Source: Meira nashicola (Eukaryota; Basidiomycota; Exobasidiomycetes; Exobasidiales; Brachybasidiaceae). Taken from it: a DNA stretch of 64,000 bases. Under the pieces are notes generated by a model, which saw nothing but the letters and a program-made list of their open reading frames with translations, was not told the DNA's origin and did no database searches. The translations under genes and the position numbers were made by a program. Positions within the stretch are counted from its first letter, which is position 1; each line of letters starts with the position of its first letter. The stretch spans positions 2,315,178 through 2,379,177 of the forward strand of contig BCJU01000001.1 in NCBI GenBank assembly GCA_001600355.1, given 5' to 3'. Below are positions 50,885 through 59,567 of this stretch, piece by piece.

Positions 50885-52006
50885 ATGGTCGATAAAAAAC
50901 GTATCTTGATCCCAGGTGGTGCAGGTTACATCGGTAGCCATGTTGTATTATGCTGTCTCTTGACACGTCGTTACAAGGTAACCGTAATTGAAAACTATAG
51001 CAACTCATTCGGTACTGCTTTGGAACGTGTCGAAAAGATTGCATTAGATGCTTTGCCAAAAGATGCACCTCAAGAAGATCGTGATGCATGCAAGATTGAC
51101 GTTATTCAAGGCGATATGCGTGATCGTGCTACATTCAAGAAAGCTTTCCAAAAGTATTCTGGTTCTGATGCCATTTACGCTATCATCTTGACTGCAGCTT
51201 TGAAATCGGTCGGTGAATCAAGTTCGAAACCAATTGATTATTACGAAGTCAATACAAGCGGATTGATCGGAATGTTGGCAGAAATGAAAGAAGCCGGTTG
51301 CGGAAGATTGATTTACAGTAGTTCAGCAACCGTTTACGGAACTCCAAAGACAATCCCAATTCCCGAATCATCTCCAATGCAAGCCGAAAGTGTTTACGGC
51401 CGTACAAAGCAAATTGCCGAATTGATCATCAAAGATGTATGTGACGGTCATCCAGACTTTTTCCGTTCGATCAGCTTGCGTTATTTCAACCCTGCTGGTG
51501 CTCATCCTTCCGGTTTGATCGGTGAAGATCCACGTGGTAAGCCAGGAAATTTGCTTCCTTTATTGGCACAAATGGCTGTCGGTAAATACCGCGAACCAGG
51601 ATTGAAAGTGTTTGGTAACGATTACCCAACACCAGACGGAACATGTGTGCGTGATTACATTCACATTATGGATTTGGCAGGCGGTCACGTTAATGCATTG
51701 GATGCCGTCGACGATGACAGCAAATTCCACGATGTTACCACTCCAGGCAAATTCAAGGCATACAATCTAGGAAAAGGTAAAGGATTGAGCGTGCTCAACA
51801 TGATTGAAGCAATGAGAAAGGTTAGCGGTTACGAATACCCATACGAAGTTGTTGGAAGGCGATTGGGAGATGTCCCTGATTTGACCGCTGATCCATCTTT
51901 GGCTGAAAAAGAATTAGGTTTCAAAGCAAAGTATAGTTTGGACGATATGTCACGCGATACATGGAATTGGCAAAGCAAGAATCCTAAAGGATATGATACA
52001 GAATAA
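50885..52006 (+). CDS. GAL10: UDP-glucose 4-epimerase (GalE/Gal10 epimerase domain)
   Basis: 373 aa, single exon, ATG 50885. An extended short-chain dehydrogenase with NAD-binding GGAGYIGSH at residues 11-19, the SSSATVYG catalytic Ser region, and the active-site pair Tyr171/Lys175 in VYGRTK. SLRYFNPAGAHPSG, GNLLPLLAQMAVG and DGTCVRDYIHIMDLAGGH follow as in GalE. It interconverts UDP-glucose and UDP-galactose in the cytosol. Length equals the epimerase alone, so the mutarotase domain fused in yeast Gal10 is absent. Codon choice is visibly more biased (GGT, TTC, ATC, AAG) than in its neighbours, consistent with high expression. Confidence 0.95.
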   Translation: MVDKKRILIPGGAGYIGSHVVLCCLLTRRYKVTVIENYSNSFGTALERVEKIALDALPKDAPQEDRDACKIDVIQGDMRDRATFKKAFQKYSGSDAIYAIILTAALKSVGESSSKPIDYYEVNTSGLIGMLAEMKEAGCGRLIYSSSATVYGTPKTIPIPESSPMQAESVYGRTKQIAELIIKDVCDGHPDFFRSISLRYFNPAGAHPSGLIGEDPRGKPGNLLPLLAQMAVGKYREPGLKVFGNDYPTPDGTCVRDYIHIMDLAGGHVNALDAVDDDSKFHDVTTPGKFKAYNLGKGKGLSVLNMIEAMRKVSGYEYPYEVVGRRLGDVPDLTADPSLAEKELGFKAKYSLDDMSRDTWNWQSKNPKGYDTE

Positions 52007-52905
52007 ACGTTTCACTTTTATGCATTCGCAGCATTTTTAATCGTTACACCTTTGTCTTTCCTTTTTTCCGCATCATCGAGCATGAATTCGAGATAGCAAA
52101 TCATTAAAATAACTAATATTTAGCAAAATTTGTACGAAACACTAGCTTTCCTATATCCTTAATAATAGATCAACGTGTCATTGATAGCTTTGTCTGAGTG
52201 AAAGGGAGAAGGAGAAAGAGAGGAGAATCTCTATGCATATCCAGATTTTCCGAGAAAAGAGATTCATACATCTTATTTACACGGTACAGTGCGTAAGAGA
52301 CATTCTTAGGTTTTAAAAGAAGCTCGAGCGTTCCCTGAAACAATGATTCAGAGCGGTGTTGAATCTTAAGCGTCTGCATAAAGCTTGTCAATTGTGTTCC
52401 TTCTGAATTCAGCTGCTGTAACGCGTGTGCAAAATAGACTATTCGCTGGATTTTTGCTTGCACGCATACAGGGTTTTCATTAGCATATCTCTTGCTAATA
52501 ATAGTGCAGAAGGAGAGAAAGGCTTTGCGTGCGAGGCTTTAAAGCCACTGGCAAAGGAAACCAAAAATAAAAATAAAAATCCAACACGTTTCTTAAGAGA
52601 TCATTCTTATTCCGATCTCGATTGATATAGTATACGTACGGCAAGTCTTATTGCGATTTCTTATTCGCATTGACTTATTAAATCGATCAAACATTCGTCA
52701 TAGTCATAAGCTAGGTGCGGCCTACTGGTGTAAATTCGACATTTATTTGAACGATTGGAAATAGGGGAAAAACCAAAGAAGGAAAGAGCTTCGGCGCTGA
52801 ATTTGCCGAATCGTTTACGCCTCTATTCACTGAGAGACGAAGAAGAAGAAGGAAGAGAAGTGATTGACTCTTTGATAAAGTCGAACAAATAGCATTTTGG
52901 CCATC
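52007..52905. other. Spacer/promoter before SEC7
   Basis: About 900 bp with an ACGCGT near 52421, and a purine-rich GAAGAAGAAG tract 55 bp before the SEC7 start. Short frames on both strands have no recognisable content. Confidence 0.5.
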
Positions 52906-55900
52906 ATGAGCGATAGCATTGTTCCTATAGAGGGAAAGCCGGAACTTCCAAGCGGCGGAACACCTATCATTGGAACTTCTGCTTTGCCATCATTACAAAG
53001 CGAAGAAGGAGCAGAAGATGTGGTGAAGCAAGATGATGGGCCAATAACCCCAGAAGGAAACAATACAGGCTCAGAATCAACAATGGAATCTTCCATAATC
53101 GAACACAGCGTAAGTGGTGGGGAACAATCATATACCGGAGATGAAAGTCATGAAATGAGCAATGTTCCTGACATTTCTATCACTTCGCATGATGATGGAG
53201 AACAGTATGCCAAAGCGAAGGATGTGTCTGCAGATCCAGATTCTACGATCGAATTGGCAGATGCACCAACACCTCCTGCCAAAGAAATTCCGCTACCATC
53301 AGAACAATCTAACGAACAGCACGCCGTCGCCCAAAGTGAAAGTCATGCAGCTGCTGATACACATGCTTCCACTTCCTCAAGAGCGCATTCACAATTACAA
53401 TCTACAGATTCACCTGAACATAGCGTTGTAGGTAGATCGAGAAGGTCTTCGGTAACAAGTACAACTTCAACAGTACATTCTCGCTCATCTTTACGATCTT
53501 TGAACAAGGGAAGTGCAGTATTTGTCGTATCAGCTCTAGAACAAATCGCAGCAAGCAAAGAAGCAAAAGGTAACAAACCACCTGCTAAAGCTTTACGAGA
53601 GGCTGCTCTGCGAGCTTTGGAATTGGTACGAAGTGCTACACAGCAACAAGGCGCCAACGCATCATCAGAATCAGGAGAGCCTCCCGCGCCAGGAGTTGAA
53701 ATGGATCCAAGAGTAGTTTTCGAACCTTTGAGATTGGCATGTCAAACGAGAAATACAACATTGATTGTAGTAGCACTCGATTGTTTGGGCAAATTGGTTT
53801 CATACTCTTTCTTTGCGGAAGATGCGCCAACGCAAGAGAATGATGAAGAAGCCCTTTCGGATGTGGTCACTTCAACTGTTTGCGAAAGTTTTTATGAAGG
53901 CGTAGATGAGAAAGCTCAATTGCAAATCATCAAAGCTCTTGTTGCTGTCGTCTTATCTACCAGTGTGCATGTTCATCAATCCAGTTTGCTTAAAGCTGTA
54001 AGAACGGTATACAATATCTTCTTGCACTCGAAAAGTACAGCAACACAAGCTGTTGCTCAAGGTGTATTGACGCAAATGGTACATCATGTCTTTGGGCGGG
54101 TTCCAAGATCTCAACGAGCAGAAGGAAACGCGAATGGAAATGGATTACTTAGCCCTACACGCTCTACAGGGGAAGGAGAACCACCCCTTACTCCGATCAG
54201 ACGCAATGATGAACAGGATAGGGAGGCCGCCAATCGAAAGGGCGAGAATGGAGAAGAAGATGTTCCACTGGATGATGGAAAGGAAGAAGGTCACGCAGAA
54301 AGCAGTACACAAGGATCTCAAGATCGTCAGATAACAAGTGAAAAGGTAACACTCAAATCTCTTGAAGGAAGAGCATCATTTGAAGGTGCATCAGAACGTG
54401 ATACAGGTGCAGCCTTGATGCAACATTACAATATTACGCAGTCTGAATTGTTTGTCAAAGACGCTTTCTTGGTTTTGCGTGCATTGTGCAAGTTGAGCAT
54501 GAAACCTGTTAGTGCAGACAGCGAACGTGATCTCAAATCTCAGGCGATGCGATCCAAACTTCTATCTATGCATTTAATCTTGACGATCCTTCGATCTCAC
54601 ATAAGTGTATTCACAGATCCAAGCGTGATCATACACAGCGCATCAACAGGTGAACAAACTCCATTCGTTCATGCCACAAAACAATATCTTTGCTTAAGCT
54701 TGAGTAGAAATGCTGTTTCTAGCATTAATCAAGTATTTGAGATATCTTGCGAGATCTTTTGGATCGTTTTAAGTGAAATGCGAACAAAGATGAAAAAGGA
54801 AATCGAAGTTCTGATTAATGAAATCTTTTTGCCAATCTTGGAAATGCGCAATTCGACAGCAAAGCAAAAATCTATTCTCTTGACTGTCTTTATTCGACTT
54901 TGTCGTGATCCTCAAGCTTTGGTGGAGATTTACCTAAATTATGATTGTGACAGAACAGCTCTGGATAACATTTACGAAAGATTGATCAATGTCATCAGCA
55001 GGCTTGCACAAACACACATCATGCCAGGATCATTATCGGAAAAGGATGCTGATTCTAGCACACCATCTTCCAGTGGACGTGGAAGGAATGATGCACCGAC
55101 AATCCCACCTACACTAAGCACAGCCAATCCTAATGAAGCAGGTGTACAAGAAATCAGCCAAAGTCTAGCAGGACAACCTATTGAAGTTCGATTAAAGAGA
55201 CAGAGCTTGGAAAGTCTTTGTTCCGTTTTACGATCTCTTGTGATTTGGTCAGGCAAGTCTGCTATGCCAGCCGATGCTGTTCAACCTAATGGTGGTTCGG
55301 CTGATGGATCTGCTTCTCCTGCCCGTGCAAGCTTCGATGTTCGTGGAAGTGGTTACAGTCGCGGCGATGGAAGTGCAAAAGCGAATGAGCATTCAAGGAA
55401 TGATTCAGGATCTATGACTCCCAATATAGCATCTTCTGCAATTATGAATTCGAGCACACCAGACTTTTCCCGCGTGAATACACCTGACCTACCGATCGAC
55501 GATCCAACCCGATTTGAAACTGCCAAAGAACGCAAAACGATGCTAATGGAAGGTATCAAGAGGTTCAACTTTAAGCCAAAGCGTGGAATTGATTTCTTGG
55601 TTCAACAAGGTTTTATTCCTTCCCGAGAGCCTATTCACATTGCACGTTTCTTGTTGTATACTGATGGTCTCAATAAAGCGCAAATTGGAGAATACTTGGG
55701 AGAAGGTGATACAGAGAACATTGCTTATATGCACGCTTTTGCTGATTTGATCAATTTTGAGCGTATGTCTTTCACTGATGCTTTGCGCAAATTTTTACAT
55801 GCATTCCGATTGCCAGGTGAATCGCAAAAGATCGATCGATTTATGCTCAAATTCGCTGAAAGATACATGTCTGGAAATCCAAAAGCGTTTGCCAATGCAG

Positions 55901-58900
55901 ATACAGCCTATGTGTTTGCCTATTCGGTCGTGATGCTGAACACAGATGCTCACAATCCACAAGTTAAACATAGAATGACCTTGCAAGATTTCATTAAAAA
56001 CAATTCTGGTATTGATGATGGTAAAAACTTGGCCGACGAATACCTAGCTGGTGTTTACGATGAAATTCAAAAGAATGAAATCAAGATGAAGGACGAAATT
56101 GCTTTACCCACCCCTACAACAGGTCAAAATGCTGGTGGATTTGCTAATGCGATCGCTGCTGTAGGAAGAGATTTACAGAGGGAAGCATATGTCTTGCAAT
56201 CTGAATCGATGGCAAGTAAAACAGAAGCTTTATTCCGAACCATGGTACGCACACAACGTCGCATTCATCCTCAACAAAGAGCAGCAGCTGAACAATTTTA
56301 CTCTGCAAGTCATTTCGAGCACGTTAGACCAATGTTCGAAGTCGCATGGATGGCGTTCTTATCGGGTGTAAGTGGACCATTACAAGAGACTGACGATCCG
56401 GAAGTGGTTGCATTATGCTTAGATGCTTTCAAAGATGCAATTCGAATTGTTTGTTTGTTCGGTATGGAATTGGAGAGGAACGCATTTGTGACCACGTTGG
56501 CCAAATTCACTTTCTTGAATAATTTAGGAGAAATGAAAGGCAAAAATGTGGAAGCTATTAAAGCTTTATTGGGCATCGCATTAACGGAAGGCAATTATCT
56601 CAAAGGAAGCTGGCACGAAGTTTTGACATGTGTATCACAATTGGAACGCTTCCAATTGATTAGCGGTGGTGTTGATGAGCGATCTTTACCAGAATTGGGA
56701 AGAAGAGCTTCAGCCGCCAGAAAATCGTCTAATCCAAGAACGACAACTTTGCCAAAGGAAGAGGTTGTACAGGCAGGTGCTTCAAGTGAAGTTACTGTTG
56801 CTGCTGATCGTGTCTTCTCTTCTACCCCATTATTATCAGGTACAGCTATCGTTGACTTTGTTCAAGCATTATCCGATGTTTCTTGGGAGGAAATTCAATC
56901 TAGTGGAATGTCATCTGATAATCCAAGATTGTTCAGCTTGCAAAAGTTGGTCGAAATTAGTTATTACAACATGAACCGTATCCGTATGGAATGGAGTAAT
57001 ATCTGGTTGATTTTGGGCAATCATTTCAATGCCGTTTGCACACATTCAAATGGAAGGGTTTCCAGTTTCGGCTTGGATTCTTTACGTCAATTATCAAACA
57101 GATTCTTGGAAAAGGAAGAATTGCCTCATTTCAAATTTCAAAAAGATTTCCTTAAACCATTTGAGTACACGATGCGAAACAATCGATCTTCAGAAGCAAA
57201 AGAGTTGGTTTTGCAATGCCTTCAACAAATGATGGCAAGCAGAATTCATAATATGCGATCAGGTTGGCGTACGATGTTCGGTACGTTAGGTGCAGCATCA
57301 AAGGCATCTGAACGAGTTGCATCATATGCATTCGAACTTGTTAGGCAGCTCAATGCCGACCATTTTGGAGAAATTCTTACTGCTGGCGCTTTTGCTGATT
57401 TAACTGTCTGCTTGACCGATTTCGCCAAAGCATCTCACGCTCAAAGAGTTGCACTTCAGAGTGTATCCATGTTACGTGGAGTTGTGCCAAAAATGCTTGC
57501 TGTACCCGAATGTCCAATCGATGCAGACGTTGAACCTGCTCCTCCTGCAACCACACCAATGATTGATGATCCTATGGTTCGCTTTTGGTTCCCTGCTTTA
57601 TTTGCGTTTTATGATATCATTATGAACGGTGATGATCTAGAAGTTAGACGGGTAGCTTTGGACGCCCTTTTCGAAATCTTGAAGAAGCATGGTACAACGT
57701 TCAGATTAGACTTCTGGGATACAGTTTGCCAAGAAGTTCTCTTCCCAATCTTTGCCGTTTTACGTTCTCGATCTGATGTCACACGTTTCAGTACGCAAGA
57801 GGATATGAGCGTTTGGCTTTCTACAACAATGATTCAAGCTTTGCGTAATTTGATCGATTTATGGACACATTATTTCCGTACTTTGGAAAGATTGTTGCCC
57901 GGTTTATTGGATCTATTGTGTGCTTGTATTTGTCAAGAGAATGATACTTTGGCTCGAATTGGAACTAGTTGCTTACAAGCATTATTGGAAAAGAATGTAC
58001 GCAAATTGAATGAAGAACGTTGGAGTCAAGTGGTAGACACATTTGTTCAATTGTTCAAGACTACCACAGCAGTACAATTGTTCGATCCTACTTTGCGTGC
58101 AGAACATGTTTCAATCAGCCCTTCCACTAGTATTTCTAGCGTTTCCGTTGCTGAACAACAAAACAATGATTCGGCACCCATGCAAGCTCAACCTCTTTCT
58201 CCACCTATTCAATCTGCTCAAGTAGAAGGTAATTTTGCTTCACTTGAAGGCGTCATTTCACCAACAAGTGCAGGACCAGAAAAGGCTGCTATTGCGGCAG
58301 CTCCGATGACTCAATCCGAACGAAGACGTGCTTTCAAGCAAATCATTGTTAAGTGTGTTTTGCAATTATTGTTGATCGAAACGACTAATGACCTTTTAAG
58401 CAAAGGGTTAGTATATGATCTTATACCAAGTCATGAATTATTGCGTTTGATGGGCGTTTTGGAAGACAGTTTCCGATTCAGTCGCAAATTCAATGCAGAT
58501 AAAGAATTACGAACAGCTTTATGGAAAGTTGGATTTATGAGACAATTACCCAATTTACTCAAGCAAGAATCTAGTTCAGCTGCTACTTTAATTCATATCT
58601 TGGTAAAGATGCATCGAGACACTAGGGGAAAGATGAAAGCGATGGTATCCGACAAGCTTGTTCCGTTAAGCGAGGATATCTTGGTATCTTATTTGCCGCT
58701 TGATATTGAAACTCAAGCACGTAACATTACCGCATGGACACCTGTGGTCGTAGAAGTATTATCTGGCCTTTGCAGTCTCTTAGAAGCACAACATAGCAAT
58801 CGCAAAGAGGATGAAGAAGGGGAAGAAAAAGCCGTAACACGCAGTGGACTAGATCGTGATTCGCTTGTGAGAACGTTTTATCCGTTAGCAGTAGATCTTT

Positions 58901-59379
58901 TAGGTCGTGAATCTTTGCCAACAGAAATTTCAAGAGTTCTTCAGGAATTCTTTGGTCATGCTGGCTTTGCTATGGGAATCATGACAGCCTCTTCTGAACG
59001 TGATCGTAAAAAGCGTATGCGTGAAATACGCGATAGAGAACGTGTAGAACGATTGGCTGATGTCAATCCTCCTTCTCAACTTGAAAGTAATGAAGGAAAT
59101 GGTCAATTGAATGTCAATCATCCTTATTTGAACGGAAGAACAGCCACGAATGGTAACGGAGGTTCGGAAATCGCACAAACACTTATGACAAATTCTCAAG
59201 TTCAATTGGCTACAGGAGGTAATGGCGCAGAAGAATCACAATCTCAGAACCATCCCAGCAAAGCACGCATTGGTCAAGCAGTAGAAGGAGATACTTTAGC
59301 TCCTACACCGCCAGTGATTTCAAAATTGAGCGAGGAAAGTGATCCGATGGAGACCGTTAATGTTAATGCTACGAATTAA
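52906..59379 (+). CDS. SEC7: Sec7, large Arf guanine-nucleotide exchange factor (trans-Golgi)
   Basis: 2157 aa in one exon, ATG 52906; an in-frame TTG three codons earlier is not needed. The first ~220 residues are acidic, Ser-rich and disordered. DCB and HUS helical regions follow, with the HUS box YLNYDCD at about 677-683. The catalytic Sec7 domain spans ~873-1063. It carries the exchange-catalysing glutamate (Glu972) in FRLPGESQKIDR and the SVVMLNTDAHNP motif. Downstream HDS helical repeats include SFGLDSLRQLS..FLEKEEL and FQKDFLKPFEY. The tail is Asn/Gly-rich. It activates Arf1 at the trans-Golgi to drive vesicle budding. Length is close to yeast Sec7 (about 2000 aa). That such a gene carries no intron supports an intron-poor basidiomycete lineage. 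Confidence 0.96.
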   Translation: MSDSIVPIEGKPELPSGGTPIIGTSALPSLQSEEGAEDVVKQDDGPITPEGNNTGSESTMESSIIEHSVSGGEQSYTGDESHEMSNVPDISITSHDDGEQYAKAKDVSADPDSTIELADAPTPPAKEIPLPSEQSNEQHAVAQSESHAAADTHASTSSRAHSQLQSTDSPEHSVVGRSRRSSVTSTTSTVHSRSSLRSLNKGSAVFVVSALEQIAASKEAKGNKPPAKALREAALRALELVRSATQQQGANASSESGEPPAPGVEMDPRVVFEPLRLACQTRNTTLIVVALDCLGKLVSYSFFAEDAPTQENDEEALSDVVTSTVCESFYEGVDEKAQLQIIKALVAVVLSTSVHVHQSSLLKAVRTVYNIFLHSKSTATQAVAQGVLTQMVHHVFGRVPRSQRAEGNANGNGLLSPTRSTGEGEPPLTPIRRNDEQDREAANRKGENGEEDVPLDDGKEEGHAESSTQGSQDRQITSEKVTLKSLEGRASFEGASERDTGAALMQHYNITQSELFVKDAFLVLRALCKLSMKPVSADSERDLKSQAMRSKLLSMHLILTILRSHISVFTDPSVIIHSASTGEQTPFVHATKQYLCLSLSRNAVSSINQVFEISCEIFWIVLSEMRTKMKKEIEVLINEIFLPILEMRNSTAKQKSILLTVFIRLCRDPQALVEIYLNYDCDRTALDNIYERLINVISRLAQTHIMPGSLSEKDADSSTPSSSGRGRNDAPTIPPTLSTANPNEAGVQEISQSLAGQPIEVRLKRQSLESLCSVLRSLVIWSGKSAMPADAVQPNGGSADGSASPARASFDVRGSGYSRGDGSAKANEHSRNDSGSMTPNIASSAIMNSSTPDFSRVNTPDLPIDDPTRFETAKERKTMLMEGIKRFNFKPKRGIDFLVQQGFIPSREPIHIARFLLYTDGLNKAQIGEYLGEGDTENIAYMHAFADLINFERMSFTDALRKFLHAFRLPGESQKIDRFMLKFAERYMSGNPKAFANADTAYVFAYSVVMLNTDAHNPQVKHRMTLQDFIKNNSGIDDGKNLADEYLAGVYDEIQKNEIKMKDEIALPTPTTGQNAGGFANAIAAVGRDLQREAYVLQSESMASKTEALFRTMVRTQRRIHPQQRAAAEQFYSASHFEHVRPMFEVAWMAFLSGVSGPLQETDDPEVVALCLDAFKDAIRIVCLFGMELERNAFVTTLAKFTFLNNLGEMKGKNVEAIKALLGIALTEGNYLKGSWHEVLTCVSQLERFQLISGGVDERSLPELGRRASAARKSSNPRTTTLPKEEVVQAGASSEVTVAADRVFSSTPLLSGTAIVDFVQALSDVSWEEIQSSGMSSDNPRLFSLQKLVEISYYNMNRIRMEWSNIWLILGNHFNAVCTHSNGRVSSFGLDSLRQLSNRFLEKEELPHFKFQKDFLKPFEYTMRNNRSSEAKELVLQCLQQMMASRIHNMRSGWRTMFGTLGAASKASERVASYAFELVRQLNADHFGEILTAGAFADLTVCLTDFAKASHAQRVALQSVSMLRGVVPKMLAVPECPIDADVEPAPPATTPMIDDPMVRFWFPALFAFYDIIMNGDDLEVRRVALDALFEILKKHGTTFRLDFWDTVCQEVLFPIFAVLRSRSDVTRFSTQEDMSVWLSTTMIQALRNLIDLWTHYFRTLERLLPGLLDLLCACICQENDTLARIGTSCLQALLEKNVRKLNEERWSQVVDTFVQLFKTTTAVQLFDPTLRAEHVSISPSTSISSVSVAEQQNNDSAPMQAQPLSPPIQSAQVEGNFASLEGVISPTSAGPEKAAIAAAPMTQSERRRAFKQIIVKCVLQLLLIETTNDLLSKGLVYDLIPSHELLRLMGVLEDSFRFSRKFNADKELRTALWKVGFMRQLPNLLKQESSSAATLIHILVKMHRDTRGKMKAMVSDKLVPLSEDILVSYLPLDIETQARNITAWTPVVVEVLSGLCSLLEAQHSNRKEDEEGEEKAVTRSGLDRDSLVRTFYPLAVDLLGRESLPTEISRVLQEFFGHAGFAMGIMTASSERDRKKRMREIRDRERVERLADVNPPSQLESNEGNGQLNVNHPYLNGRTATNGNGGSEIAQTLMTNSQVQLATGGNGAEESQSQNHPSKARIGQAVEGDTLAPTPPVISKLSEESDPMETVNVNATN

Positions 59380-59567
59380 GGAAGCGTTCGTGTACAATTA
59401 CCATCCCTACCTTTAGAGATTTATTTCCCTTCCTCTTTGCAACTGTACTGAAAAAGGTTCTATAATTATTACGAATACAATGGAAATATAGCATACAGAT
59501 AATGATGTTGTACATATAAAGCAGACAAGGAACACTGTAACGATAGTCATTCCTATCCACCTTGTGA

